Notes: a model not told the origin generated them from the sequence alone. A stretch of 64,000 nt of DNA from DASYVD01 sp036000545 (GCA_036000545.1 DASYVD010000098.1:1-64000), one strand, 5' to 3'. Shown: positions 32,624-42,040, counted from the stretch's first letter. Numbers and translations are program-made.

Positions 32624-33763
32624 ATGAGCATCAACCGCGACTGGCTCGAGAAGGACTACTACGCGGTACTGGGGGTGGCCAAGAACGCGTCCCATCAAGA
32701 GATCCGCAAGGCCTACCGTGGGCTGGCCCAGAAGTTCCATCCCGACGCGAATCCCGGTGACCGGGCCGCCGAGGGGCGGTTCAAGGAGATCTCCACCGCT
32801 TACGACGTCCTCGGCGACGAGAAGAAGCGCAAGGAATACGACCGCGTCCGGGAGATGGCGGGGGCGGGGTTCGGCTACGGCGTCGGAGGACCCGGAGGCG
32901 GCCGGGTTCGGTTCGAGGACCTCGGCTTCGAGGAGTCCTTCGGCGACCTATTCAACTTGTTCGGCGGGGACTTCGGTGGCCCGGCCGGGCCCCGGGCTCG
33001 CCGCAGGACGGTTCGCCGGAAGGGCGCCGACCTCGAGACCGACGTTCGAGTGACCTTCGAGGAGGCAGCGACAGGCGCCACGGTCTCCGTTCGTGTGGCT
33101 GGGGCGGCCCGCTGTGAGACCTGTGGTGGGACGGGGGCGGCGCCCGGTACCGAGGTCAAGACCTGTCCCGAGTGCTCCGGGACCGGGGCGATCAACGTCG
33201 ACCAGGGACTGTTCTCGTTGACCCGCACGTGTGGCATCTGTGGAGGCTCTGGGCGCCTGATCTCATCGCCGTGTCAGACCTGCGGCGGCAGTGGCCGGAC
33301 CCGATCCAGCCGCTCGCTCAAGGTCAAGATTCCCCCCGGGGTCCAGGACGGCGCCCGCATCCGGGTGTCCGGCCGCGGCGAGCCGGGCCCGCCGGGCGGC
33401 GAGCCGGGCGATCTGTTCGTGGTGGTGCACGTGGCGCCCCACCGGTTCTTCGGCCGCAAGGGCGCGAACCTCACGCTCAACCTGCCCCTGACATTTCCCG
33501 AGGCGGCGCTGGGTGCGGACGTCAAGGTACCCACGCTGAACGGGACGGTGACCCTGCGGATCCCGCCGGGAACCGACAGCGGCAAGACCTTCCGGCTCCG
33601 GGGCCACGGTGTCTCGAAGACGAGCGGAAGCCGAGGAGACCTTTTGGTGACGGTGAATGTCGAGGTGCCGAAGCGGCTCTCCAAACGGGAGCGCGAGCTT
33701 CTCGAGCAGTTCCGGGAGGCTCACCCGGAGAGCCCTCGGACCGGGATGGGGAACGAGAGCTAG
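32624..33763 (+). CDS. dnaJ: chaperone protein DnaJ (type I Hsp40)
   Basis: 379 residues with all type I parts: J-domain (YYAVLGVAKNASHQEIRKAY and HPDAN in place of the usual HPD context), a Gly-rich linker, four zinc-binding CxxCxGxG units (CETCGGTG, CPECSGTG, CGICGGSG, CQTCGGSG), and a C-terminal substrate domain with VKVPTLNGTVTLRIPPGTDS. Stimulates DnaK ATPase. Confidence 0.97.
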   Translation: MSINRDWLEKDYYAVLGVAKNASHQEIRKAYRGLAQKFHPDANPGDRAAEGRFKEISTAYDVLGDEKKRKEYDRVREMAGAGFGYGVGGPGGGRVRFEDLGFEESFGDLFNLFGGDFGGPAGPRARRRTVRRKGADLETDVRVTFEEAATGATVSVRVAGAARCETCGGTGAAPGTEVKTCPECSGTGAINVDQGLFSLTRTCGICGGSGRLISSPCQTCGGSGRTRSSRSLKVKIPPGVQDGARIRVSGRGEPGPPGGEPGDLFVVVHVAPHRFFGRKGANLTLNLPLTFPEAALGADVKVPTLNGTVTLRIPPGTDSGKTFRLRGHGVSKTSGSRGDLLVTVNVEVPKRLSKRERELLEQFREAHPESPRTGMGNES

Positions 33764-33776
33764 CGAGGTGACGAGC

Positions 33777-34217
33777 ATGGCGAGCCCGAGGAAACGGAGC
33801 GATGACCGGGGGGTGTACATCATCAGCGTGGCGGCCGAGCTGGCCGGCGTCCATCCGCAGACGCTCCGCATCTACGAGCGAAAGGGGCTGCTGCGTCCCG
33901 CCAGGACGGCCGGGAACACGCGCCGGTACTCCGACCGCGACATCCAGCGGTTGCGAACCATCCAGCGGCTGACGGGGCGCGGGGTCAACCTGGCCGGAGT
34001 CAAGATGGTGATCCAGCTCCAGGCCGAGCTGGAGCGGCTGCGCCAACAGATGGACGAGATGGAAGAGGAGGCGGAGCGGGCTCATCGCCGGCTTCGGGAG
34101 GAGACCGAGCGGATCCGGCGGCGGTATCGTGGCGACCTCGTCCCACTGTCGAGCATCAGGCCGTTGCCGTGGGAAGGATCAGCGGGCACCAGCGACGCAG
34201 GCCCGTTGGCGAGGTGA
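33777..34217 (+). CDS. hspR: heat-shock repressor HspR (MerR family)
   Basis: 146 residues. The MerR helix-turn-helix reads VYIISVAAELAGVHPQTLRI then YERKGLLRPARTAGNTRRYS, followed by a coiled coil and the HspR-type tail LSSIRPLPWEG. ATG 33777 has GAGGTG upstream; it lies 13 bases after dnaJ. Known HspR proteins repress their own dnaK operon by binding HAIR elements, with DnaK as corepressor; a HAIR-like repeat is present at 29945. Confidence 0.95.
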   Translation: MASPRKRSDDRGVYIISVAAELAGVHPQTLRIYERKGLLRPARTAGNTRRYSDRDIQRLRTIQRLTGRGVNLAGVKMVIQLQAELERLRQQMDEMEEEAERAHRRLREETERIRRRYRGDLVPLSSIRPLPWEGSAGTSDAGPLAR

Positions 34218-34221
34218 GCCC

Positions 34222-36819
34222 ATGGACGTCAACAAGCTGACGCTCAAGTCGCGAGAGGCTCTGGCGGAAGCGGAGCGGCAGGCGCGGGCCCGGAGCCACC
34301 AGCAGGTGGAACCGGAGCACCTCCTCCACGCGTTTCTGTCCGACCCCGAGGGCGTGGTCTTCCCGCTCCTGTACTCGCTCGGAGTGTCTCCCCGGGGCGT
34401 CCGGGATCAGGTGGAGGAGCGCCTCGAGCGGATCCCCAAGGTTTACGGAGGGACCGGTGACGTCTTCCTCGCGCCCGCTGCCAAGCACGTGCTGGAGCGC
34501 GCAGCGAGCGAGGCGGAGTCGCTGACCGACGAGTACATCTCCACCGAGCACCTGCTGCTGGCCATGCTGGAAGGTGGAGCCGAGGTTCCGCGGCTCCTCC
34601 ACGACGCCGGGCTCACTCGCGACCGGGTGCTGGCCGCGCTGGCCGAGGTTCGCGGCCGTCAGCGGGTCACCGACGAGACGCCGGAGGACAAGTACCAGGC
34701 GCTGGAGCGGTACGGACGCGACCTCACCGACCTCGCCCGGAAGGGCCGGCTCGACCCGGTGATCGGTCGCGACGACGAGATCCGCCGGGTCATCCAGGTG
34801 TTGTCCCGAAGGACGAAAAACAACCCGGTTCTGATCGGAGAGCCGGGTGTGGGCAAGACGGCCATCGTCGAGGGACTGGCCCAGCGCATCGTGGCGGGGG
34901 ACATACCAGAGGGGCTCAAGGGGAAGCGGATCGTGGCCCTCGACATCGGGGCCCTGGTTGCCGGGTCCAAGTACCGGGGTGAGTTCGAGGAGCGGTTCAA
35001 GGCCGTCCTCAAAGAGATCTCCGAGTCTGGAGGGGAGATCATCACCTTCATCGACGAGCTCCACACCGTCGTCGGCGCGGGAGCGGCCGAAGGGGCCGTG
35101 GGCGGCGGCGACCTCATCAAGCCCATGCTGGCCCGGGGCGAACTTCGCGCCATCGGGGCCACCACTCTGGATGAGTACCGCAAGCGTGTGGAGAAGGATC
35201 CCGCTCTGGAGCGGCGCTTCCAGCCGGTGCTCGTCGCCCCTCCCTCCGGGGAGGACACCATCGCCATCCTCCGGGGCCTGAAGGAACGGTACGAGGTCCA
35301 CCATGGCGTCCGGATCAAGGACGACGCGCTGGTGGCCGCGGCGCTGCTGTCGGATCGCTACGTGACCGGGAGGTTCCTGCCGGACAAGGCCATCGACCTG
35401 ATCGACGAGGCGGCCAGCCGGCTCCGCATCGAGATCGACTCGATGCCCACGGAGATCGATGAGATCGACCGGCGGGTGAAGCAGCTCGAGATCGAGCGGG
35501 CGGCGCTGAAGAAGGAGTCCGACGCGTCCTCCCTGGAGCGGTTGGAGAAGCTGGAGCGGGAGCTCGCCGATCTGAACGAGAAGCTGTCCGGGATGAAGGC
35601 CCACTGGGAGGAGGAGAAGGCCCACATCACCCGGATCCGTGACCTCAAGTCGCGGATCGAGGAAGCCCGGCAGGAAGCCGAACGAGCCGAACGCGACGCA
35701 AACCTCGAGCGGGCGGCCGAGCTCCGGTACGGACGGCTGGTGGAGCTGGACCGGGAGCTCGAGGAGGAGAACAAGAAGCTCGAGGAGGCCCAGTCCGAGC
35801 GGAAGATGCTCAAGGAGGAGGTCCACGAGGAGGACGTCGCCGAGGTCATCTCCACGTGGACCGGGGTCCCTGTAGCCCGTTTGATGGAAGGTGAGATGGC
35901 CAAGCTGATGCGGATGGAGGAGGCCATCCATGCCCGGGTCGTAGCCCAGGACGAGGCCGTTGCGGCGGTCGCGGGCGCCATCCGGCGCGCCCGCGCCGGC
36001 CTCTCCGATCCCAACCGGCCCATCGGGTCGTTCATCTTCCTGGGCCCGACGGGGGTCGGGAAGACCGAGCTCGCCCGGGCCCTCGCCGAATACCTCTTCG
36101 ACGACGAGCGGGCCATGGTCCGCATCGACATGAGCGAGTATCAGGAACGCCACGCGGTGGCCCGCCTCATCGGAGCGCCACCGGGCTACGTCGGCTACGA
36201 GGAGGGCGGGCAGCTCACCGAGGCGATCCGCCGTCGCCCCTACTCCGTGATCCTCCTCGACGAGATCGAGAAGGCTCACCAAGACGCGTTCAACATCCTC
36301 CTTCAGGTGCTCGACGAAGGGCGTCTCACCGATGGACAGGGCCGGACAGTCGATTTCAAGAACTCGGTGGTCATCATGACGTCGAACCTGGGCAGCCGAT
36401 GGTTCTTCGAGGAGTGGCTCTCACCGGAAGAGCGGCGCGAACGCGTGATGGAGGAGGTCCACAAGACGTTCCGCCCGGAGTTCCTGAACCGAGTGGACGA
36501 GATCATCATCTTCGACCCGCTGGGCAAGGACGAGATCGCGTCCATCGTGGCTATCCAGGTCCGGCAGCTCCAGGAGCGGCTGGCGGCTAAGCGGCTCGAG
36601 CTGCGCCTCACCGACGCCGCTCGCGAGTATCTCGCCGAGAAGGGGTACGACCCGAACTTCGGGGCCCGGCCCCTCAAGCGCCTGATACAACGACAGGTGG
36701 CCGACGCGCTGGCCGCTCGGCTCCTCGCGGGAGACATCGCCGAGGGTAGCGTGATCGAGATCGATCGCGACGGCGAAGGACTCGTGTTCCGGACGGCCGA
36801 GGCCGTGCGTGCGTCCTAA
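34222..36819 (+). CDS. clpB: ATP-dependent disaggregase ClpB
   Basis: 865 residues, full length. N-terminal Clp repeats (QQVEPEHLLHAFLSD, EYISTEHLLLAMLEG), first AAA+ module with GEPGVGKTAIVEG, a long middle coiled coil (about 405-525), and second AAA+ module with GPTGVGKTELARAL, ending at a D2-small domain with FGARPLKRLIQRQV. Works with DnaK-DnaJ-GrpE to rescue aggregated proteins. GAGGTGAG precedes the ATG, four bases after hspR, so it is under the same control. Confidence 0.98.
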   Translation: MDVNKLTLKSREALAEAERQARARSHQQVEPEHLLHAFLSDPEGVVFPLLYSLGVSPRGVRDQVEERLERIPKVYGGTGDVFLAPAAKHVLERAASEAESLTDEYISTEHLLLAMLEGGAEVPRLLHDAGLTRDRVLAALAEVRGRQRVTDETPEDKYQALERYGRDLTDLARKGRLDPVIGRDDEIRRVIQVLSRRTKNNPVLIGEPGVGKTAIVEGLAQRIVAGDIPEGLKGKRIVALDIGALVAGSKYRGEFEERFKAVLKEISESGGEIITFIDELHTVVGAGAAEGAVGGGDLIKPMLARGELRAIGATTLDEYRKRVEKDPALERRFQPVLVAPPSGEDTIAILRGLKERYEVHHGVRIKDDALVAAALLSDRYVTGRFLPDKAIDLIDEAASRLRIEIDSMPTEIDEIDRRVKQLEIERAALKKESDASSLERLEKLERELADLNEKLSGMKAHWEEEKAHITRIRDLKSRIEEARQEAERAERDANLERAAELRYGRLVELDRELEEENKKLEEAQSERKMLKEEVHEEDVAEVISTWTGVPVARLMEGEMAKLMRMEEAIHARVVAQDEAVAAVAGAIRRARAGLSDPNRPIGSFIFLGPTGVGKTELARALAEYLFDDERAMVRIDMSEYQERHAVARLIGAPPGYVGYEEGGQLTEAIRRRPYSVILLDEIEKAHQDAFNILLQVLDEGRLTDGQGRTVDFKNSVVIMTSNLGSRWFFEEWLSPEERRERVMEEVHKTFRPEFLNRVDEIIIFDPLGKDEIASIVAIQVRQLQERLAAKRLELRLTDAAREYLAEKGYDPNFGARPLKRLIQRQVADALAARLLAGDIAEGSVIEIDRDGEGLVFRTAEAVRAS

Positions 36820-36885
36820 AAGTCCACCAGCACGAATCGGAGGGCCAGTGGGCTATTTCGTCGTGATCTCAAGGAAGGACCGAGA

Positions 36886-37170
36886 TTGGAGTACGAGAAG
36901 CGCCACGCTGAGGCCCACGATGAATTCATCTCCTCGTTGATCCGGCGAAACCTCGTGCTTCTGAGGGGCGCGTTCTCCGACGAGGTGGACGGAGCCTGGG
37001 CGGCCTACGTGCTCCATTGCGGAGGTCTCGAGGAGGCCGGGAAGATCGCGGCCGAAGATCCCTTCGTTACGAACGGCGTGATGCGGTCTGTCTGCGTCGA
37101 GTGGCAGCTCGTGGGGATCAACCCCGATGCGATCGACGACGAGGCCATCGTCAGGCCCAAGGATGTATAG
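36886..37170 (+). CDS. YciI-like protein
   Basis: 94 residues, TTG start with AAGGA upstream. The pattern HAEAHDEFISSLIRRNLVLL, RGAFSDEVDGAWAAYVLHCG, AEDPFVTNGVMRSVCVEWQL fits the small YciI (ferredoxin-like) family, whose precise roles are mostly unknown. Transcribed alone or weakly with ClpB read-through. Confidence 0.65.
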   Translation: MEYEKRHAEAHDEFISSLIRRNLVLLRGAFSDEVDGAWAAYVLHCGGLEEAGKIAAEDPFVTNGVMRSVCVEWQLVGINPDAIDDEAIVRPKDV

Positions 37171-37231
37171 CGACGCTTCCTGACGGGAGAGGCCGCTTTA
37201 CGCGGCCCGCCTCCCACCCGATACTCCCCGC

Positions 37232-37921
37232 GTGGAGATCCTCTTCTTCCTCGGTTTCATCGTCCTGGCGATCGCGGCCGTTTCCCTGTCCCTGTACCTC
37301 CAAGCAAAGCGGCGCCAAGAGTTCTTCGCCTTCGCCCAGGGTTTCGGGTTCGAATACTCGCGGCGCGATCCTTTCGGACTCCTGGAGCTCCCCTTCCACC
37401 TGTTCACGCGAGGCGACGGCCGCGGGATCGAGAACGTTCTCTGGGGCCAGTGGAAGGGTCAGCCGGTCAAGGTATGCGACTACTGGTACTACGAGGAGCA
37501 TCGGGACTCGGAAGGACGGACCCGCCGCACCTATCATCGCTTTAACTGCGCGGCTCTCGAGGTCGACGCGGCCTTCCCGCCGATCGTTGTTGGGAGGGAG
37601 GGCCTGTTCAGCCGGCTGGCCGACCACCTCGGCTTCCGGGACATCGAGTTCGAGTCGGAGGAGTTCAACCGGCGGTTTCAAGTGCGGTCGGGAGACCGGA
37701 GGTTCGCGTACGAGCTGGTGGACGCCCGGATGATGCGATGGCTCCTGGCGCTGGAGCGCTCGGTGTCGTTCGAGGTGGTCGGACGGTGGATCCTGGCCTA
37801 CCATGGCCGGGTTCGCCCGGAGGCGCTGGTCCCACTGATCGGGGCGGCGGCGGAATTCCGGGATCGCATCCCGCGGGCCGCTTGGGGCCAGCATGGGATC
37901 GACCAGAAGGAGGAAGCGTGA
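37232..37921 (+). CDS. membrane-anchored hypothetical protein paired with LemA
   Basis: 229 residues, GTG start. One N-terminal membrane helix (ILFFLGFIVLAIAAVSLSLY) and a cytoplasmic domain starting RRQEFFAFAQGFGFEYSRRD, with WGQWKGQPVKVCDYWYYEEH in the middle. I recognise the type (a DUF3137-like or related companion gene often beside lemA) but no function. GATACT lies six bases before the GTG, a weak fit to the leaderless pattern. The lemA start overlaps its stop. Confidence 0.65.
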   Translation: MEILFFLGFIVLAIAAVSLSLYLQAKRRQEFFAFAQGFGFEYSRRDPFGLLELPFHLFTRGDGRGIENVLWGQWKGQPVKVCDYWYYEEHRDSEGRTRRTYHRFNCAALEVDAAFPPIVVGREGLFSRLADHLGFRDIEFESEEFNRRFQVRSGDRRFAYELVDARMMRWLLALERSVSFEVVGRWILAYHGRVRPEALVPLIGAAAEFRDRIPRAAWGQHGIDQKEEA

Positions 37922-38523
37922 GTGGCCTGGTGATCGTGCTGATCGTCCTGGGGCTGGTGCTCCTGCTCGGGCTGGCCGTAGCGACGTCCTACAACCGCTT
38001 CGTGACTCAGCGGAACCTCATCCGGGATGCCTTCGCCAACATCGATACGGAGCTCCGGCGGCGGTACGACCTAATCCCCAACCTCGTCGAGACGGTGAGG
38101 GGCTACGCGTCGCACGAGCGAGAGACGTTCGAGAACGTGACCCGGGCACGGGCCGCCGCGGTGGCGGCGACGGGGTCCCCGGCCGAGCAGGCCGCAGCCG
38201 AGGGGCCGCTCGTAGCCGCGCTCCGCCAGTTGTTCGCCGTGGCGGAGAACTATCCCCAGCTGCGGGCGAACGAGAACTTCCTCGCCCTGCAAGGGGAACT
38301 GGGCAACACGGAGGACCGGATCCAGGCCTCGCGGCGCTTCTACAACGCGAACGTGCGGGACTACAACCGCCGGGTTCAGTCCGTCCCGTCGAACATCGTG
38401 GCATCGATCTGGAGCTTCAAGGAAGAGGAGTTCTTCGAGGTCGAGCCGGCGATGCGGGAGCGGGTGGAGGAGGCTCCCCGAGTGGACTTCACCCCTCCGC
38501 AGACCGGCGGATCCGCCTCGTGA
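37918..38523 (+). CDS. lemA: LemA family protein
   Basis: 201 residues, GTG start overlapping the upstream stop, with AGAAGGAGG before it. N-terminal membrane helix (VIVLIVLGLVLLLGLAVATS), then the LemA helical bundle: YNRFVTQRNLIRDAFANIDT, LRRRYDLIPNLVETVRGYAS, FYNANVRDYNRRVQSVPSNI. Role unknown in general. The last 35 bases overlap the end of the convergent MFS gene. Confidence 0.92.
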   Translation: MSGLVIVLIVLGLVLLLGLAVATSYNRFVTQRNLIRDAFANIDTELRRRYDLIPNLVETVRGYASHERETFENVTRARAAAVAATGSPAEQAAAEGPLVAALRQLFAVAENYPQLRANENFLALQGELGNTEDRIQASRRFYNANVRDYNRRVQSVPSNIVASIWSFKEEEFFEVEPAMRERVEEAPRVDFTPPQTGGSAS

Positions 38524-39739
38524 GGATGGTCCACACCAGCGCGTAGATGATCGACACGGCGGCGAGCCCGTACATCACGGCGCGGGGGCCCACGTGGTCG
38601 GCGGCCCATCCCGAGACGAAGATCGACATCGCCAGGGTGAGGGTCACCAGCCCGTAGTCGAAGGAGAACACGCGGCCCCGGATGAAGTCCGGAACCACCG
38701 TCTGCAAGCCGTAGGTTGACAGGGTCCACTGCCCACCGCCGCCGAGGTGGGCCAGCATGCACAGGATGGCGGCCACGAGGAGGCTCCCGGACAGCGGGAA
38801 GAGACCGTAGAAGACCCCGTAGGTCACCATGGCCAGGCTGCATCCGAGGAGGACTCCGGCGAGGTCACGGGTGAATCGGCGGGCCAGGAACGGTCCGATC
38901 AGGGCCCCGATCCCACGGAAGGCGAACAGGATCCCCGTGCCCCGGTCGCCCGCGTGGAAGACCTCCAGAGCGAACACGGGGAGCAGGCCGATGACCCCCG
39001 CGCCGAGGCCGAACCCGCCCTTCACGGTCAGCAGGGCCAGCACGCGGTGATCCCGCCGAGCGTACCGAAACGTCTCGGCCAAGGCGCTGAGCATGCCGGC
39101 GTGCTCGCGACCCTCTCGCGCTTCGGCGAAGGGACGGCGGATGCCCATCAGGAGCCCCGCCGAGAGCGCGAAGGAGAGTCCGTCACCGACGAAGGCCGCG
39201 TTCCGTCCGAGGGTGGCGGCGACCAGCCCGCCGAGCGCCCCTCCGACGGCGAGCATCATCCCCCAGGCCGAGCCCACAAGGGCGTTGGCCACGGGAAGGT
39301 CCTCGCGGTCGACCAGGTTCGGGACCGAGGCTGATGAGGTGGGCTCGAAGAGAGCTCCCAATGCCGACACGGCGCCGACGATGGCCAAGGCGATCCAGAC
39401 CTCGTCGGGACGGTCCACCAGGAGCAGGCCCAGGATGAGTACGGAACGCGCCATGTCCGAACCGACCATGAGCCACTTTCGATCAACGCGGTCCGCGAGG
39501 TAGCCCCCCAGCGGGGTAAACACGGCGAACCCCAGGAGCTGGATGGAGAGCGCGAGCGCTGTGATGGCAGCTGACCCCGTGAGGTCGAACACCAGGCCGA
39601 CCAGGGCCACGGTGGCGAACCAGTCTCCGGCGAACGAGATCAGCTGGGCCGAGTACAGGCGGGCGAAGTCTCGATTCCGGCCGAGGAGGGAAAGTGCGGC
39701 CCGGAGCCCGCCACGTAGGATCCTTCTGCGCCCCTGCAC
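38489..39739 (-). CDS. MFS transporter
   Basis: 416 residues, 12 predicted membrane segments, of the drug-exporter/enterobactin-exporter-like (MFS_3) type: RDFARLYSAQLISFAGDWFA, the loop motif GGYLADRVDRKWLM, and a second-half FIRGRVFSFDYG. GTG start. Substrate unknown. Its 3' end overlaps lemA by 35 bases on the opposite strand. Confidence 0.88.
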   Translation of the reverse strand: MQGRRRILRGGLRAALSLLGRNRDFARLYSAQLISFAGDWFATVALVGLVFDLTGSAAITALALSIQLLGFAVFTPLGGYLADRVDRKWLMVGSDMARSVLILGLLLVDRPDEVWIALAIVGAVSALGALFEPTSSASVPNLVDREDLPVANALVGSAWGMMLAVGGALGGLVAATLGRNAAFVGDGLSFALSAGLLMGIRRPFAEAREGREHAGMLSALAETFRYARRDHRVLALLTVKGGFGLGAGVIGLLPVFALEVFHAGDRGTGILFAFRGIGALIGPFLARRFTRDLAGVLLGCSLAMVTYGVFYGLFPLSGSLLVAAILCMLAHLGGGGQWTLSTYGLQTVVPDFIRGRVFSFDYGLVTLTLAMSIFVSGWAADHVGPRAVMYGLAAVSIIYALVWTILTRRIRRSAEG

Positions 39740-39850
39740 GGCAGCCGAGGGTAGCAGGCGAACGGACGTGCCTCACGGGCCGGAGTGCCTGCGGTTGCAT
39801 CCCGTCGGACTCGTCCGGGTAGGCTAGAAGCGGGCGGAAGGGAGGCAACC

Positions 39851-40498
39851 ATGCTCGAGCGCATCACCTGGATCAAGCAATCCACCTACCGCTGGGCTGG
39901 CGACGACCTCACGGTGTACGTGGACTCCTGGGGGGCGGGCCAGGACGCACAGCCTGCCGACGTCGTGTTCATCACCCACGCCCACTACGACCACTTCGAT
40001 TCGGAGGACATCGCGGCCATCCGTTCGGACGACTCGGTCTTCGTTGCTCCGAAGGACGTGGCCCGGGAGCTGTCGGGCAAGGTAACAGCCGTCTCGCCGG
40101 GAGACACGATCGACGTGAAAGGGGTCAGGGGCCAGGCCGTTCCAGCCTACAACATCGCACAGCACCGCCTAGACAAGCACCCCAAGGCGAACGGCTGGGT
40201 CGGGTACATCCTGGAGCTCGGAGGCAGCACCTACTACTTCTCCGGCGACACCGACGCGCTGCCCGAGCTCGAGGATGTCGACACGGATGTGGCGTTCGTG
40301 TGTGTCGGCGGTGATCCGTTCGTCATGACTCCCGGTGAGGCCGCCGGATTGGTCAAGGCTATGGAACCCCAGGTCGCTGTACCCAACCACTACGGGTGGG
40401 CGGTCGGCACGCCGGCCAACGCCGAGACGTTCCGGCGGGAGGCCGAGCCGGTGAAGGTAGAGATCCTGGTCCCCGTGGTTCCATTCGAGAAGACCTGA
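39851..40498 (+). CDS. MBL-fold metallo-hydrolase (UlaG-like)
   Basis: 215 residues. Metal-binding motif THAHYDHFD, later YYFSGDTDALPE and VPNHYGWAVG. This short MBL class (UlaG/YtkL-like) hydrolyses varied substrates and the specific one cannot be told. GGGAGG precedes the ATG; an upstream in-frame ATG (39785) has no ribosome site. Confidence 0.88.
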   Translation: MLERITWIKQSTYRWAGDDLTVYVDSWGAGQDAQPADVVFITHAHYDHFDSEDIAAIRSDDSVFVAPKDVARELSGKVTAVSPGDTIDVKGVRGQAVPAYNIAQHRLDKHPKANGWVGYILELGGSTYYFSGDTDALPELEDVDTDVAFVCVGGDPFVMTPGEAAGLVKAMEPQVAVPNHYGWAVGTPANAETFRREAEPVKVEILVPVVPFEKT

Positions 40499-40536
40499 AC
40501 CAGGAGAGAGCGACGAAGCGCGGCTCGAATCGACGG

Positions 40537-40809
40537 GTGGCCGCCTACCTGGTGGGCGCGGGCCTTCTGGTAGGGGGTGTTGTGGCCGTGACGTCGGCGG
40601 CCACCGGTGTGCTCATGTGCCGATTCGACACCGTGGGGGCGTGCCATGCCCTGGTGCGAACCCTGGCGGTGCGAGTGGGGCTCGTGGCGGGCGGGATGGC
40701 GGTGCTGATGTTCCTTCTCGTGGCCGGACTGATGAAGATGACCGCAGAAGACGAGGAGCGACGAGAATTACCGGACGAGGCCGCCTCGGTCTGGGGCGAG
40801 CCCTGGTAG
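40537..40809 (+). CDS. small membrane protein, two helices
   Basis: About 90 residues from GTG 40537. Two hydrophobic segments (VAAYLVGAGLLVGGVVAVTS and VRVGLVAGGMAVLMFLLVAG) flank a short loop with two cysteines (MCRFDTVGACHA). No family recognised. The true start is unclear: a CTG at 40495 overlapping the preceding stop is another option and would add about 14 residues. Confidence 0.5.
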   Translation: MAAYLVGAGLLVGGVVAVTSAATGVLMCRFDTVGACHALVRTLAVRVGLVAGGMAVLMFLLVAGLMKMTAEDEERRELPDEAASVWGEPW

Positions 40810-40838
40810 CGAGGAGAAGGGATGGAGGGAGGAGGACC

Positions 40839-41744
40839 ATGACGCTGGGTTACGACGGGGAGCTCTACATCCTGGCCTTCGACCACCGTGGGTCGTTCCA
40901 GAAGAAGCTGATGGGGATCCAGGGGACTCCCAGCGCTGAGGAGGCGGACCGGATCACTGACGCCAAGACGACGATCTTCGAGGGGTTCCTTCGAGCCATC
41001 GACGAGGGCGCCCCGCGCGACTCGGCCGGGCTCCTGGTGGACGAGCAGTATGGGGGAGAGGTGGCCCGCAGAGCCCGCAGCGAGGGCCTTGTCTTGGCCA
41101 TGCCGGTGGAGAAGAGCGGGCAGGACGAATTCGACTTCGAGTACGGGGAGGAGTTCGGGAAGCACATCGAGGAGTTCGATCCGGTCTTCACCAAGGTCCT
41201 GGTGCGTTTCAACCCCGAGGGCGATAAGGAGATGAACGCTCGGCAAATCATCCGCCTCCGAGAGCTCTCGGAGTGGCTTCACGAGCGCGATCGCAAGTTC
41301 CTCTTCGAGCTCTTGGTTCCAGCGGAGCCGGAACAGCTCGAGAGAGTGGGAGGAGACGAGGACCGGTACGACCGTGAGGTGCGCCCCAAGCTGATGCTCG
41401 ACACCATCGCAAGCCTGCAGGCAGGAGGCGTCGAGCCCGATGTGTGGAAGATCGAGGGACTGGACGCGCGAGAGGACTGCGAGCGAGTGGCGGCGCTGGT
41501 GCGCTCGGACGGCCGCGACGGAGTGGCCTGCGTGGTCCTGGGGCGCGGGGCAGACGACTCCGCCGTCGACCACTGGCTGAAACAGGGTGCCGGCGTGCCT
41601 GGGTACGTCGGTTTCGCCATCGGCCGGACCATCTGGTGGAACCCGCTGAAGGGGTACCTGGACGGCTCCGTGCCGAGGGACGAGGCCGCGGGACAGATCT
41701 CCAAGAACTACCGGCGGTTCATCGACGTGTATCGGGCGGGCTGA
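40839..41744 (+). CDS. IolC C-terminal/DUF2090-like protein (aldolase fold)
   Basis: 301 residues with a strong GGAGGA ribosome site. ELYILAFDHRGSFQKKLMGI, LLVDEQYGGEVARRARSEGL, KVLVRFNPEGDKEMN, LLVPAEPEQLE, DVWKIEGLDAREDCERVA and VGFAIGRTIWWNPLKGYLDG match the DUF2090 domain, found as the C-terminal half of some IolC (myo-inositol catabolism) proteins and as a separate protein. The fold is like class I aldolases of sugar phosphates. No kinase domain and no other inositol gene is present here, so pathway assignment is open. Confidence 0.7.
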   Translation: MTLGYDGELYILAFDHRGSFQKKLMGIQGTPSAEEADRITDAKTTIFEGFLRAIDEGAPRDSAGLLVDEQYGGEVARRARSEGLVLAMPVEKSGQDEFDFEYGEEFGKHIEEFDPVFTKVLVRFNPEGDKEMNARQIIRLRELSEWLHERDRKFLFELLVPAEPEQLERVGGDEDRYDREVRPKLMLDTIASLQAGGVEPDVWKIEGLDAREDCERVAALVRSDGRDGVACVVLGRGADDSAVDHWLKQGAGVPGYVGFAIGRTIWWNPLKGYLDGSVPRDEAAGQISKNYRRFIDVYRAG

Positions 41745-41788
41745 GGCCTCGCTCGTTCATCGTTTGGCGCTCCGCCCATCGAGGCGAA

Positions 41789-41794
41789 TAGAAT
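41789..41794 (+). promoter_or_regulatory. -10 box for dodecin gene
   Basis: TAGAAT, 42 bases before the dodecin ATG. TTTGGC lies 20 bases upstream as a poor -35. Confidence 0.35.
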
Positions 41795-41836
41795 CGCGGG
41801 CTCGGAAGCCACCGACCGGCGAAAGAGGAGGGCGAC

Positions 41837-42040
41837 ATGGCCGTCATCAAGACCATCGACCTCGTAGGGGTCTCCACCGAGTCCTGGCGTGACGCCGCAG
41901 CGCAGGCCCTCGCCGAGGCGGGCAAGACGCTGCGAGGAATCGAGGGCATGGACGTGTTGGAGACCTCGGCCGTCGTCGAGGGAAGCGAGATCAAGGAGTA
42001 CCAGACGCACGTCCGGATCAAGTTCCGGATCGAGCGGTAG
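41837..42040 (+). CDS. dodecin
   Basis: 67-residue flavin-binding storage protein that forms hollow dodecamers. VIKTIDLVGVSTESWRDAAA with the flavin-stacking Trp, then GIEGMDVLETSAVVEGSEIK and YQTHVRIKFRIE; full length for the family. GGAGGGCGAC precedes the ATG. Single-gene unit. Confidence 0.93.
   Translation: MAVIKTIDLVGVSTESWRDAAAQALAEAGKTLRGIEGMDVLETSAVVEGSEIKEYQTHVRIKFRIER

Noticed and set aside
34156..36282. 708-residue minus-strand frame inside clpB
   Set aside because: It is the antisense shadow of a full-length, motif-complete ClpB.
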